From NCBI GenBank assembly GCA_037693485.1, contig CM075346.1, forward strand, positions 14,847,501-14,911,500: a stretch of 64,000 bases of DNA, written 5' to 3'. Of the stretch, positions 33,963 to 43,630 are shown piece by piece (the first letter of the stretch is position 1; each line of letters starts with the position of its first letter). A program made the position numbers and the translations under genes. The DNA is from Kitagawia praeruptora (taxonomy: Eukaryota > Streptophyta > Magnoliopsida > Apiales > Apiaceae). The notes under the pieces are model-generated. The model searched no databases. It worked only from the letters and a program-made list of their open reading frames with translations, and was not told where the DNA came from.

Positions 33963-34507
33963 ATCTTTAACATCTGCAAAAGTAGCAAGGTATGTTGTTC
34001 TTAGCTTATAGACTTGATATTTCTGTCAGGATCTATATTTGATTGTTAAATGCTTGAGCTATAACACATTGCCTTGATAAATTTCAGTATGATAGACTTG
34101 TTAATAATCATCAGGATTAGATTTGTCATCAGGATGCTGACGTCATCAGTATTGTGTCAGTATCAGGATTATGAAAATTGCTTCAGATCCTGACGTTTAC
34201 TTTGTGTAGTAATCTGATTCTGTGATGTGTTAAGTCTATGCTAGCAAGTTTTGATATTTGCATACTGATAATTTATGCATCATTCAAAAATCAAAAGACA
34301 AGCAGATAACAAGAAATTGTATTTTCATTAATAAAAATCATTACATGGAAATGAAATACAACATTTTTTTGTCTAAATTTCTACTCTATACTTGTCTTTG
34401 ATATGAACTCTGAGGTACAGGACAAGGAGCATCTCAAGAAATCCATCAGGGGATGAAAGCCTCGTTTGCTCTTGGATTCCTTGTCTGGGCGACTTGAATG
34501 AGAGCAG
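33963..34507. other. Element C: spacer after pol, 3' side of the antisense ORF
   Basis: Contains the palindrome TGACGTCA at 34138-34145 within repeated ATCAGGAT/CTGAT motifs. On the minus strand, a TTAATGAAAATAC poly(A)-like signal lies near 34320-34332, about 180 bp after the antisense stop codon. No other ORF. Confidence 0.6.
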
Positions 34508-34777
34508 CTAACTTAAATGAATAGCATCTCCATCAAGATCAACCTCAGACTCTCGGCCAAATTCTTCATCCTCAAGTTTTGAGGAGGTTAGGGGAAGATT
34601 GTATCCAACAGATGGATGTTCTAGAAGAAACCTCTGGATATTATCGAAAACCAATCCATTCATGATTAGTTCGATGAGAAGAGTCGTTTGTTCAAAGAGA
34701 TGATCAAGAACAGGATGTTCATCGACCAAGAAAAATCTTAAAAATGGGTCTGAAGGGATTTTTGGTTTGAGAAGCAT
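34508..34777 (-). CDS. Small accessory protein, 89 aa, antisense to element C
   Basis: Open frame on the strand opposite to gag and pol, in the same place as 19258-19527 of copy B and of equal length. I chose the second Met (34777) because it aligns with the only start in B; the frame also stays open upstream to 34867. The C-terminal part (HPSVGYNLPLTSSKLEDEEF and the acidic tail) is identical in both copies, while the N-terminal half differs at about 15 residues, mostly by replacement changes. A TTTAAAAG box lies ~60 bp upstream and the leader is CT-rich. It is divergent from the third ORF at 35415. No known domain recognised; function unknown. It could be a captured host gene. Confidence 0.6.
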   Translation of the reverse strand: MLLKPKIPSDPFLRFFLVDEHPVLDHLFEQTTLLIELIMNGLVFDNIQRFLLEHPSVGYNLPLTSSKLEDEEFGRESEVDLDGDAIHLS

Positions 34778-35414
34778 TGTTGAGAAGAAAAGAAATTGAA
34801 AGGTTATGGAGAATGGCACAAGGCGTTTGGTTCTTTTAAAGGAAGACGTGAGAAGCTGAGCAGTCACTTGGAAATCTTAATGAAGTCAAATGCTAATTAT
34901 TGCATGAGACTGTATTTCTTGTTTCAAGAAATATTGAAAATATCTAACCAATTGATTTTCTGTTCAGATTAATTGTTTATTTTCTTTTTCAGATAAAAGA
35001 AAGATGCCATGTGGAAAACTCCATATTAAGTCTCTGATGATATTGATCAGGATTTCATGAGTAATCATCAGGATTTGAAAATTGCATTTTGTGATTATTT
35101 TGATGAGAGGTCATCAGGAAAAGGAAGCTGATCAGTATTACTTATTTATACCCTGATTTATTTCATGAAAATCAATTTTGGATTTTATTTTCCAAAAATC
35201 GTGGGTAACCGCATTTTTCAGGGACTGACACCTGTCAATCTACGTGTCAACGTGTGATAGTGGTCTGAAAGATTTGTGAAATATATTTGTTTTGAAACTC
35301 TAATCGTGTAATTGCTTTCTCTAATCTTACATTCTCTAAAGCAAAAATCACTCTTGAGTTTTCAAAATCACTAATCCATTTCAAGAATTTTTCAAGTTTC
35401 TTTTCAGATCAAGA
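34778..35414. promoter_or_regulatory. Element C: ~640-bp region between divergent accessory ORFs
   Basis: Separates the antisense ORF (left) from the third ORF (right). Features: TTTAAAAG for the left ORF (about 34834-34841 on minus), ATCAGGAT/GATCAG repeats (35025-35160), the palindrome TGACACCTGTCA at 35226-35237 followed by ACGTGTCAACGTG (35242-35254), TATA-like AAATATATTT near 35278, and TTTCTTTTCAG at 35397-35407, an acceptor-like site 7 bp before the ATG. The layout suggests own promoters and/or a spliced subgenomic RNA. Confidence 0.55.
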
Positions 35415-38400
35415 ATGGCAGCTCAGAGAAGATTACCTAAATCAGTAGCCTTCAAGTTTGGTGACTTTGATTTTATGACAAACAATCATGTTGCAGCTAT
35501 CACCAACAAGGAAGGAGTGTCATCTGATTTTCATCCAATCATGGACTTTCTGGCTTATGGACCATTAAGTTATGCATTGACAGCATCTCCACAGATTAAT
35601 CAAGTAGCTGTTTCACAAGCTTGGGAGAATGCTGAGGTAATTGATTCTACTCAGAGTCAATCAGGTAAGATTGTTCTACATTTAGGACGAGATTCATTTG
35701 ACATTACTGAATCTGTTGTTAGTTCAGTACTTTGCTTACCTGTTACTGATAGTTATGAGAATGTACCATCTGATGATAATATAAGAACTATGTTGTCTGA
35801 ATTAGGTTATAGTGGACCTCTAGATAACATGAGCCAGTTGAATAGGTCTTTTCTTAGAAAGGAATGGTCTTTTTATTTTGATCAAATTGCTAAATGTTTT
35901 ACTGGCAAATGCAGTTCTTTTCAACAAATTACTTCTGTTACATCTCATATTGCTTATAGTTTGCTTTATGACAGAGTAATTAACATTGGTCATATTATCT
36001 TAAGTCAGATGAGTATTAAACTTGGGTCAAGAGATCAAAACAGGAAAATGGTTTATTATCATAGATTTATGCAATTGTTTGTTAACCATTTTATTCCTGA
36101 TGTTGAAGCTAGATTTGGTAGGGAACATTGTGTTTCTTCTTATGAACAGCAAAAGAGAATTTTCTCTGATATTACAAAGAAGGACAATGAAAAGAATCTA
36201 GATGAAATACCTGCAATTCATTATCCACATCATTTTCAGGTAATTCTTAAAACTCATCTTCCTACTCTCTACAATTCTTCTTTCTTTTGTGGTGAAATGG
36301 CTCAGGAATCTCAATTGGAGGAGAACCCACCTGTGTCTACCCAAGTAGCCCAAAACATCATAGTCTCTGAAACAATTCAAGAACCAAATTTTGATCCACA
36401 GCCTATTGTTTCAAAGAAACCAACCTCTGGTGTTTCTCAAAAGACATCAGTTGTAAGGAAGAGAAGATTTGTTGTGTCAAGTAGTAGTAGTAATTCTAGT
36501 GAAGATGATGATGATTTAACTCTTGCAGAGAGAGTAGAATTGAAGGCTGCAATTCAACTTTCTTTGTTAGCACAAAGAGATGAAAAACCTAGTCACAGCC
36601 AGGCTGCAGTCTCACAAAAGGCTGTAGTTCTTAAAAAGGGAAAACAGTTACTGGATACTGTCTCTCAAAAGACTGTGTCTATTGAACCAAGATCTCATCC
36701 CAAGATCACTTCTGTGTCTACACCTCTTGAGTCTTCTCAGGATAAATCTTTTGCTCACTATATCAGGAGAACAAGGAGAAAGATTCAATTGTCACCTACA
36801 CACACAGAGTCTAGTCCAACTAATATCATGCAGGTTTCTACAAATCAAGCTACGTCTATGTCAGTATTTGACAAGAGAGATCTGGATATTGATTCTTCAT
36901 GGGAAACTACATTATCATACAGACTGGCTATGGGACTAATTTCTCTCAAAGTGAAGTTGTCAAGGCATGTTCTAGACTTTCTAATTGAAAGAGTACCAAA
37001 ACTTTTATTTCGAGATGAATATGGACTTCTACATCAAAGACTTGACTTAATGAAGATGTATTTCTATGTATCTATCAGAAGACAATTAGTCAAGAAATTT
37101 GGACTCTCGAAGCATGTTGCACTTCAATCACTTCATGCATATTTATTTGACAAGGATGTAATTATTGAAGATGCTTCAGCTCAAGGTGAACAACTGGAGG
37201 AAGTAGATAGAGGGAAGCAGTCAACAGAAGATACTATTGCACCAGTGGTGAGTAGTAGGAAAGATCAGATCACGGTCACTGCAACACAAGAACCATCTAG
37301 TCAGAGAAAGGATGACTCAGGAGCTGTGATAGCTGATGTTGAAAGGTCTTCTGTGATGACTGAGAATGCAAGTGAGATACCCTATGATATGGGAGGAATG
37401 ACTTTGGTTGATTTTTCTGAAGATCAAACAAATTTTGTTCAGTCAGAGTCTATCCACCTTGAGGGTGTGTCTAAGCAAACAACACTTAAAGACGGTGATG
37501 TACTAACTATGATGTCTAATGAAGTATTACTGAAGACATCAGAGTCTAGTAAAGAACCTGAAAGTGGTATACTGGAGCCTGTAGTTTCTGAAAGGAAAGA
37601 AGATGATTGTATGGGTTCAGAGACTATAGCAGCTCACTCCTTGGAGAAAACCTCAAGCCACATGCCATATGAGGAACCCTCTCTCCATGTGAGTTCAGGT
37701 ATAAAAACTCCTTCTAGACTCTATTTTTCTGTAGGTCATGAGAGCACTTATCCAAATTTGAGTGATACACTTGAAAAGATGGATATTGATCCACAATTTG
37801 AGCGGCTGGCTCCTGACCAGGCAAAAGGTGAGGTAGAAAGAGTGTTGACTTTAGTAAGTCAAAGTGAGAATGAGGGTATGGATGATCAACTCCATAGTGA
37901 GGGAGAGAAAATTAGGAAACCATCATTTGATTTCTGGGATCAGGTTTTTCCTGAATCTTGGTCTGAAAATTTGGGTATGGATGCTGGTACTTATTCATTC
38001 ATCAAAATGTATCAGAAGAATGACCTAGCACATCACAATGCAAAGCCAGAAGTTAAAGCTCAGAAGCAAAAGGAGAGGCTTGCAGAAATCATTAACAGGA
38101 GAGGTGCCAGGATAAAGCAATCTCTTGATACATATGTACCAGATGAAGATCCTAATGATCCTAGTGTTCCTTTGTATGTACTTCCAATATCAGCTAGAAT
38201 TGAGACATCAACAGTCTCTGATCACTCTAAGGAGGAGTCAGGATTTGAAGATGTTAGTACACAGAATACTGGTGAAGGAGATGATGATCATGTTTCAGTT
38301 CCAGAACAGAAAGATGAAGACGTTGATACTTCTAATCAGGTTTTATTACTTGAATATCATACAACTCAAGCAACTTCTTCTCCAAGACTTGAAGATAAAG

Positions 38401-38738
38401 TTCTTTCTGATTCTGATACTGAAGATACTAGAAGCACTTCCAATATTGAAGTTCATTCTGATGTTTTGAAAGATATTCAGAATTCTCAAATTGCTATTCA
38501 AACAAGACTTCAATCACTTGAAGATAACCAAGTCACAATTATGGAAAATCAAGCAGTTCTTATGAATCTCATTTGTTCTGTTTCTGAATCTCTTGGAATT
38601 AATGTTGCTGATGTCAAAAAGGGGGAGATAAAGACAATTCAAAGACAACAACAACACTACCAGACTGAAGGAGATAAAGATGAAGCTGGGGGAGATAAAG
38701 ATCAGACAAATGGTAGTAAAAAGAAGAACCAGGAGTGA
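35415..38738 (+). CDS. Third ORF (env-position accessory protein) of element C, 1,107 aa
   Basis: Fully open ORF between pol and the 3' LTR. Start MAAQRRLPKS is conserved in copy B. Residues ~1-260 form a folded-looking domain with LRKEWSFYFD, YSLLYDRVINIGHIILSQ and KRIFSDITKKD (~247-257), shared with the element E ORF and weakly like the 'putative plant transposon protein' family. A basic cluster (VVRKRR, ~346-351), a Ser/Asp tract and a UIM-like helix (AERVELKAAIQLSLLAQ, ~371-387) follow. Then comes a long Ser/Glu-rich, largely disordered region with a helical island (~540-600). A C-terminal coiled coil (~1010-1065, LKDIQNSQIAIQTRLQSLED) precedes a charged tail. No signal peptide or membrane segment, so it does not look like an envelope. 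Function unknown; nuclear location is a guess. Confidence 0.8.
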   Translation: MAAQRRLPKSVAFKFGDFDFMTNNHVAAITNKEGVSSDFHPIMDFLAYGPLSYALTASPQINQVAVSQAWENAEVIDSTQSQSGKIVLHLGRDSFDITESVVSSVLCLPVTDSYENVPSDDNIRTMLSELGYSGPLDNMSQLNRSFLRKEWSFYFDQIAKCFTGKCSSFQQITSVTSHIAYSLLYDRVINIGHIILSQMSIKLGSRDQNRKMVYYHRFMQLFVNHFIPDVEARFGREHCVSSYEQQKRIFSDITKKDNEKNLDEIPAIHYPHHFQVILKTHLPTLYNSSFFCGEMAQESQLEENPPVSTQVAQNIIVSETIQEPNFDPQPIVSKKPTSGVSQKTSVVRKRRFVVSSSSSNSSEDDDDLTLAERVELKAAIQLSLLAQRDEKPSHSQAAVSQKAVVLKKGKQLLDTVSQKTVSIEPRSHPKITSVSTPLESSQDKSFAHYIRRTRRKIQLSPTHTESSPTNIMQVSTNQATSMSVFDKRDLDIDSSWETTLSYRLAMGLISLKVKLSRHVLDFLIERVPKLLFRDEYGLLHQRLDLMKMYFYVSIRRQLVKKFGLSKHVALQSLHAYLFDKDVIIEDASAQGEQLEEVDRGKQSTEDTIAPVVSSRKDQITVTATQEPSSQRKDDSGAVIADVERSSVMTENASEIPYDMGGMTLVDFSEDQTNFVQSESIHLEGVSKQTTLKDGDVLTMMSNEVLLKTSESSKEPESGILEPVVSERKEDDCMGSETIAAHSLEKTSSHMPYEEPSLHVSSGIKTPSRLYFSVGHESTYPNLSDTLEKMDIDPQFERLAPDQAKGEVERVLTLVSQSENEGMDDQLHSEGEKIRKPSFDFWDQVFPESWSENLGMDAGTYSFIKMYQKNDLAHHNAKPEVKAQKQKERLAEIINRRGARIKQSLDTYVPDEDPNDPSVPLYVLPISARIETSTVSDHSKEESGFEDVSTQNTGEGDDDHVSVPEQKDEDVDTSNQVLLLEYHTTQATSSPRLEDKVLSDSDTEDTRSTSNIEVHSDVLKDIQNSQIAIQTRLQSLEDNQVTIMENQAVLMNLICSVSESLGINVADVKKGEIKTIQRQQQHYQTEGDKDEAGGDKDQTNGSKKKNQE

Positions 38739-38944
38739 CAGTGGTGAATCTCAGCTAGGAAGTGGTAAGGAAGAGCAGCATTAATAGTTAAAATTCTTTC
38801 TTCTAAGTACTGGATAAATGTCTACATCTGAGAAGGAGGTACTTAACTTCATAATTCTACATTCATAAATTCTATTCTGGTTGTATTGTTATATGTTTTG
38901 ACATCCACAACTTAGATTTATGCTTCAGATTGTAAAGCATAAAT
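38739..38944 (+). other. Element C: 3' untranslated stretch before the polypurine tract
   Basis: Short AT-rich non-coding stretch between the third ORF stop and the polypurine tract. No feature beyond A/G-rich patches. Confidence 0.6.
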
Positions 38945-38954
38945 AGGGGGAGAT
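38945..38954 (+). other. Polypurine tract of element C
   Basis: AGGGGGAGAT ends where the 3' LTR begins. The core GGGGGAGAT also occurs upstream at 38621-38629 and 38688-38696 inside the third ORF. Confidence 0.88.
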
Positions 38955-39687
38955 TGTTAGGAATAATTCATAAGTTGTGATGTTAAGAATAGAATTTACA
39001 CATTATACTTCTTGTAATCCTGATCTTATAAAGGATTTAGCACTGTATTTAGGTTTTATGTGTAAGACAGTTATCTGTATAGTTTAGTCAGGAATGAACA
39101 GTGTATCGGAGACTACATGTCAGGAACAAAGAGCAAATCCTGATGATGGTCCAATACTGATGGTTGATCAGATACTGATGCAGTGTACAGATCCTGATAT
39201 CAGTCATGTTACTGATGAGGTCATTATGGATGCTACAGAAACTGGCAAGTGCTATTAAATAGGATCGTTGTTTGAAGAACAAGCAAGAAGATATTATGAA
39301 GGAAAGAGTTTTCTATTGAAGGAAACTATCGACTAGAAGGCAGAACATTGTCATGTATAGATTATATCTTTCTGTTATTAGTTGATAGGTAGCATTATAA
39401 ATATTCTCTCAATATCATTGTAAAAGAGCGACGAAGTTGTGAGTTTGTGTGCGTAGCTCTGTATAAGGTTTGTATTCGAGAGTACGAAACAAACAGAGAG
39501 ATATTTGTATTGTCAGCAGCTGCTAAAGGTATTGTACACCTTTGGTAGAGTTTGTATTTGATCTTATTAATACAAACAAGAGTTTGATTCATTCGTTTAT
39601 TCTTGTTCTTATAATCAAGCAAAAATCAGACACGATTATATAACTTGTATTCAACCCCCCCCCTTCTACAAGTTATTCGAGTTAACA
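38955..39687 (+). repeat. Element C 3' LTR
   Basis: 733 bp. It differs from the 5' LTR by T/G near the start (CATAAGTTGTG), one C-to-T change (GAGTTTGTGTG) and a C-run of nine instead of seven. TATA-like box at 39394-39402. Confidence 0.96.
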
Positions 39688-39692
39688 CGTAA
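39688..39692. repeat. Target-site duplication CGTAA of element C, right
   Basis: Matches 27542-27546. Confidence 0.95.
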
Positions 39693-40124
39693 ACGACCGA
39701 CCTTAGAACTTATAAGACTTAAGTATATACAAAGTGTAAGTATGACGACGTGTCTTAGTAGCGAACGAATGACGAGTCATAGCGATAATAAAGAGAATTG
39801 CACTAAAGGGTGTTTAACGAGATAACTCGAAAATGTGTTTCGACTTAAGTTAAGTTTTTCTTATCCTTTTAAAGATTGTTAAGTGATTGACCTCGGATAT
39901 TGTGACTATTTATAGATCACCGGATTGACACGAGGCATACTACCCCAACAGGATTGCCAGGCAAGTTTCCAATACCTTGGAACTGTTGTTGTGATAATAT
40001 ATATGATTGTTGTTATACATATGCCATAGCATGCATGCTTGTTTTCAAAGTATATTGGAATACTTGTTCCTTGAACTGATATTGGCCTATAGACTAGATA
40101 AGAATTATCATTTATAAGCCGGAT
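39693..40124 (+). repeat. LTR H, piece 2 of 3
   Basis: Continuation of the LTR interrupted by element C at its left and by element F at its right. Non-coding. The last five bases CGGAT (40120-40124) are the F target site. Confidence 0.7.
40120..40124. repeat. Target-site duplication CGGAT of element F, left
   Basis: CGGAT precedes the LTR end TGTGACAGCC and recurs at 49945-49949. Confidence 0.93.
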
Positions 40125-43100
40125 TGTGACAGCCCCAAATCCGGGGTCATGAATCCAGGCCGTCACGGACCAATTTCCATTCAATATCAATATCTCTTGG
40201 GTCTTTTTTTTTATAACAATCAATACTTATGCAATTGACCCCGCAATAATACACGCACACACACACACACCAGTCATATGCTCAGAGAACAACATTCACC
40301 ATAATAACAGTTTAGAGTTGAGAGTTAAAAGAGTTATTACAAACCAGGATCAAGCTCAAATACATTGTTGAATTATACTTCGACATGAAGCATTTCAACA
40401 ATCAAAAGTTTATTACATTCTTACACACTTAATTATACATAAGTTCCCAGAACCCGTCTGCCTCTACGCTACCTCAGGAATCGATGCTAGCGCGCTCTTA
40501 GAAGGTCGCCTTCCCCCTACCCTCTTGCGGGGCGTTCTGCGTAGTATCGGCATACCTAGCTGTGTATACATCAGTAGCAAGAGTGAGCTATAGTAGCTCA
40601 GCAAGATAATTTCTATCTACTAACATCAAAGGAAAATAAACCATTATATATATATATATAATAGACAAAAGCAAACTTCAGTTATTATGGAAGAATTTTA
40701 TTTCCATTCAATATGTATATACACTTTCCAGTTATCCTTGTACAAAAGAAATATATAGTATCATTCCATCAGTCTCGCTTCTAATATCATATAATATCAG
40801 TTCCTCTTCTTGAATTCTATAACAATCAATATACCATCTCAGTGTACTTTTCTAGGATAATACGAAAACTTGAACAAATCTTTCATTATCATTTTCTCAT
40901 TTCCTTCATATGCAACGATTATATAATTTAACATAAAATCAGTTTCTCTTCATCTGTAACAGTAATTCCATCTTTTCATATCACTTTTCTGTTTTCAGTT
41001 ATAGAAATCTGAAAACCATTTTTCAATTCTTTCCTTTAAAGAAAACGTTGGGGATTTCCACTGTTGCCGAATACGTAAGGACGATGATCAGTTGCCCTCC
41101 GTACCCGTCCCTTTTACTACCGGTAGACGGAGGTAGGTTCTCCACCATCCCCCAGGAGGAAGGTTCACCACTACATCCTCCCTCGGCACTCTTGGGCCGG
41201 AATTAAATATTGGATGCTGGACTGAGCCACTACCACACAGCCTCTTATGCTTATTGTTGCAATCCCCCTTTTCAAATCACTTTTCCATTAACAATTACCA
41301 TTTCACATTTTCCATTTCCATTCACATTTCCCTTCACATATATCATTTCCATTTCCATTTATCATCACCTTAAAAATATTTATGTCATAATACTTTGATT
41401 ATGACTCAGACATCTCTTCTATATTCGATGAAATCAAATATGTTCTTGTATACATAGAGTATTCCATTTATTTTAGAAGTATTAAATAATACTCAATAAT
41501 ATCTGTCACAACATTTGGAAAGAATATTTTTAACATAATATTATAAATCATATAATCCTAGATAATAACTGATACCATTCCTTTATATATAACTCTAGAT
41601 AACAACTGATACCATTCCTTTATATATATAACTCTTAATCATAAGGCATGTTCACTTCATGCATAAACATCTCTATGTATATCCATATCCATCTCATACT
41701 CGTATCCATGTCCATATTCATATCATACTCATATACCTCTCCTTTTAATATCAATAATCAAGGAAAACAAATTCTTAACAATATAGTAACCATAGCATCA
41801 CATATATATATTCCATGAAATCAAGTTTCTTTAAAGACAGATAATTTCCAAGTAGGGATAGAAAAGATCTTGCCTCGGTTTCGGTATCCTGACGGTATGG
41901 CTCGTGGCTCTTCCGGAGTTTCTATAAACACAAAAGGACCGTCGTTAGAATACCACATCTCTTACTCACTACACTCTTGTATAACATTACCCTTGACACT
42001 TTAATATATGTTTAATGTATCACTATTACCCCAAAGGTTCAAGAACTTAACCATTTATAAGTTCAATCGAAGTTTCAGGGGTTTTTCATCATTTCCCCTA
42101 ACGACCACACTTAACTGTAAAAATTCTCAGAAAATATGGATTTCGAATTTTACCATAAGGCCAACTGGTAATGCTTCTTTGACTACCCTACTACCATATT
42201 CCAAAATTTTATAAGTTTTAAAAAATGTCTAAGTATGGTAGTTATAGCCTCAAAGTTAACATAATTACGGTTTCTCGGTTTTCGAACGTCTTTCACTAAA
42301 ACTGACTTTTCTCCTAAACCGTTCATCAGATTTTAACGCACTTTATATCAACACGATCTATGAACCAAGCTCTATCTCCTCATGGTCACTTGGGGGTCTG
42401 GACAGTAACCTACCGTACGGGTACAGTGTCCAAAAACAGGGCAGTTTCTTGGTCTAACGAAAATCGGACATTATAACTGCTATATTTTCATACTTTCCAA
42501 AATCAAACTTCTCCAAATCAATCATCCACCTTATACACCATCACCTACACCATGTGGTCATCTTACCAACCATGGTTACAAGCACATACTCCTTCCATAT
42601 TCAACTTTAATCACTTACAAACACATATAACATCATAATCTTAACATTTATACCACTTAATCACTAAACCAAACAATATCCATCATAAATATAAAAAGGG
42701 CAAGAGTATTTATACCTTATTGAAGCTTTAACAACACTTAATAATCCTTAACTAGCCCTTAAACAACCTTACAATAGCTTGTGTAGTCTAAAGAAACCAT
42801 AAAACAAAAGTTAGTTCTTGAAAACTACTATTCATCACTATTCATTCATCACTTTGATGAGTTTATTACCTTACCAAATGATGCTTGATTGCTATGAAAC
42901 TTGGTGGATGTCTCTATATATCCTCAAGTAACCTCCATGATTTTTCCCTTGATTTTTTTCTTGTGTTGGTTAGATCTTATCTTGGTGTTTACTTGTTAAT
43001 CTAGAGTGTTATGTAAGCCTTGAAAGATATTTGTGGTTAAAACCTTGCAAAAGTACTAATTTGCCCCTTAAAACATGTGTTATTGGATGGTGATGTCACT

Positions 43101-43611
43101 TGGATGATCTAATCTCCTAATCTCTTAATTTTCTAAGTAAAATGCCAATCACATTGGTAACTAATGTGGTATGTATCCTTGTTATATTACTAATCTTGGT
43201 TGCTTGGTTTCCATACTCGTCTAATTGTGGTTCATTTCGAATATACCTCATTATCTCAGTGGTTCTGAAATCATTTAACAATCCAAATTCCTTTGGTATT
43301 CTCTTAACTTAATAATCCCTTGGTTTAACCTAAATCTTCTAATTCCTCAATATATAATTCTTATAATATTTCATGCTCCTTAATATCCAATCAAAGCTTA
43401 TTCGAAATCAAAATCCTCAAAATCCATATTCAGGAATTTCTGAAATCTATCGTCATTTCGAGTCACTTAATTTCAGTGTATAATATTAATATGGTTTCTG
43501 TTTATTCATTTTATGTTTCCATTATAGGGTACCTACATACCATTTCTCTAAATCCTCCAAATTTACTATTCATGTGATCACTGTAGTATCGCTAAAGTTA
43601 GGGTTATTACA
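40125..43611 (-). repeat. Element F left LTR (3' LTR on minus)
   Basis: Plus-strand ends TGTGACAGCC ... TTATTACA. Includes (CA)n at ~40255-40270 and a short (TA)n at ~40645-40660. Compared with the right LTR it lacks about 95 bp near 42965 and retains about 70 bp near 41745-41810 that the right one lacks. Small open frames in it are not genes. Confidence 0.92.
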
Positions 43612-43630
43612 GTCTTCCCCCCTTAAAAGG
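43612..43630 (-). other. Polypurine tract of element F
   Basis: Minus strand reads CCTTTTAAGGGGGGAAGAC next to the LTR end, preceded by GGGACGGAAT, a context usual in plant chromoviruses. Confidence 0.8.

Larger units (their letters stand above)
27547..39687 (+). mobile_element. Intact Copia element C (Sirevirus-like) with accessory genes, 12,141 bp
   Basis: Complete element: matching LTRs of 731 and 733 bp, 5-bp target duplication CGTAA, Met-tRNA primer site, polypurine tract, open gag (763 aa), open pol (1,110 aa), an 89-codon antisense ORF and a 1,107-aa third ORF. The LTRs differ by two substitutions and a C7/C9 run that I can see, so the insertion is recent. Length, Gag with several knuckles, and a large ORF in env position fit the Sirevirus lineage. 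The accessory part, with an antisense gene, is unusual. It appears able to encode everything needed for retrotransposition; activity is not shown. Confidence 0.95.

Noticed and set aside
35415..38738. Calling the third ORF a retroviral-type envelope
   Set aside because: No signal peptide, furin-like site or membrane helix is visible. The position alone is not enough.
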